From positions 1 through 40,930 of the forward strand of contig ADNK01002954.1 in assembly GCA_000320545.1 (NCBI GenBank): a DNA stretch of 40,930 bases, read 5' to 3'. This stretch comes from Bigelowiella natans CCMP2755 (taxonomy: Eukaryota; Cercozoa; Chlorarachniophyceae). Below, in pieces: positions 40,786 through 40,930 of the stretch. The notes under the pieces were generated by a model. That model searched no databases and was not told the DNA's origin. It was given only the letters and a program-made list of their open reading frames with translations. Each line of letters begins with the position of its first letter. Within the stretch, counting starts at the first letter, position 1. The position numbers were made by a program, and so were the translations under genes.

Positions 40786-40930
40786 GCACCACTTGATTCT
40801 TGTACTGGAATGTACACTTCCGCAGTCTAATAGTAAAAACGGAAGTGTGCAAACCTAATAAATATATTGTCCACGAAGACGATCTGATCGACGACTATGT
40901 AGGTACATATAATGTCATCAATCCACATAC

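Overview
This is a eukaryotic nuclear contig, not a prokaryotic one. It has spliced genes with GT-AG introns of about 50-760 bp, dense CA/GT, CT/GA and trinucleotide microsatellites in introns, and no operons. The gene content and layout fit a stramenopile (ochrophyte) alga: a Pmp-type beta-helix receptor with a cysteine-rich region and many membrane spans, a DGAT2, a DUF3228-like protein, many small exons and strictly alternating gene strands. Lineage is inference; no rRNA or organelle marker is present. Most real genes here are split into exons too short to show as long open frames. I rebuilt them by hand from splice sites, phase continuity and family motifs.

Layout, left to right: (1) + beta-helix/GCC2-GCC3-like/multi-pass membrane protein, 5' partial, to 6528. 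(2) - seven-exon DUF3228-like protein, 7827-9666. (3) + ankyrin-repeat protein from 10077, probably spliced onward into a membrane protein ending at 17994. (4) - small secreted Cys-rich protein, 18430-19271. (5) + DGAT2-family acyltransferase, 19851-23022. (6) - intronless FAD-linked D-2-hydroxyacid dehydrogenase with a C-terminal AKL, 23873-25369. (7) + TrmO/TRMO tRNA methyltransferase, 25638-29239. (8) - intronless protein with about five cold-shock/OB-like repeats and an RS-rich linker, 29946-31403. (9) + type II membrane SGNH/PC-esterase-like protein, 31808-34369. (10) - CPFC glutaredoxin, 35036-36011. (11) + multi-pass membrane protein ending at 37561. (12) - small unrecognised protein, 38912-39700. 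The last kilobase holds an imperfect inverted duplication.

The functions are mixed (lipid synthesis, tRNA modification, redox, glycan chemistry, signalling) and do not form a pathway. The architecture is the striking part. All 11 neighbouring gene pairs lie on opposite strands. Every convergent (3'-3') gap is rich in CATG/GCATGC/CTAG palindromes, whereas the divergent gaps are short and lack them. Several introns carry complementary dinucleotide arrays that could fold the intron into a hairpin. Other points of interest are an in-frame TGA inside a perfect 18-nt GT...AG segment, a GC-AG intron, a triplicated exon end in DGAT2, and a stop codon that overlaps a splice donor at a possible ankyrin/membrane fusion.
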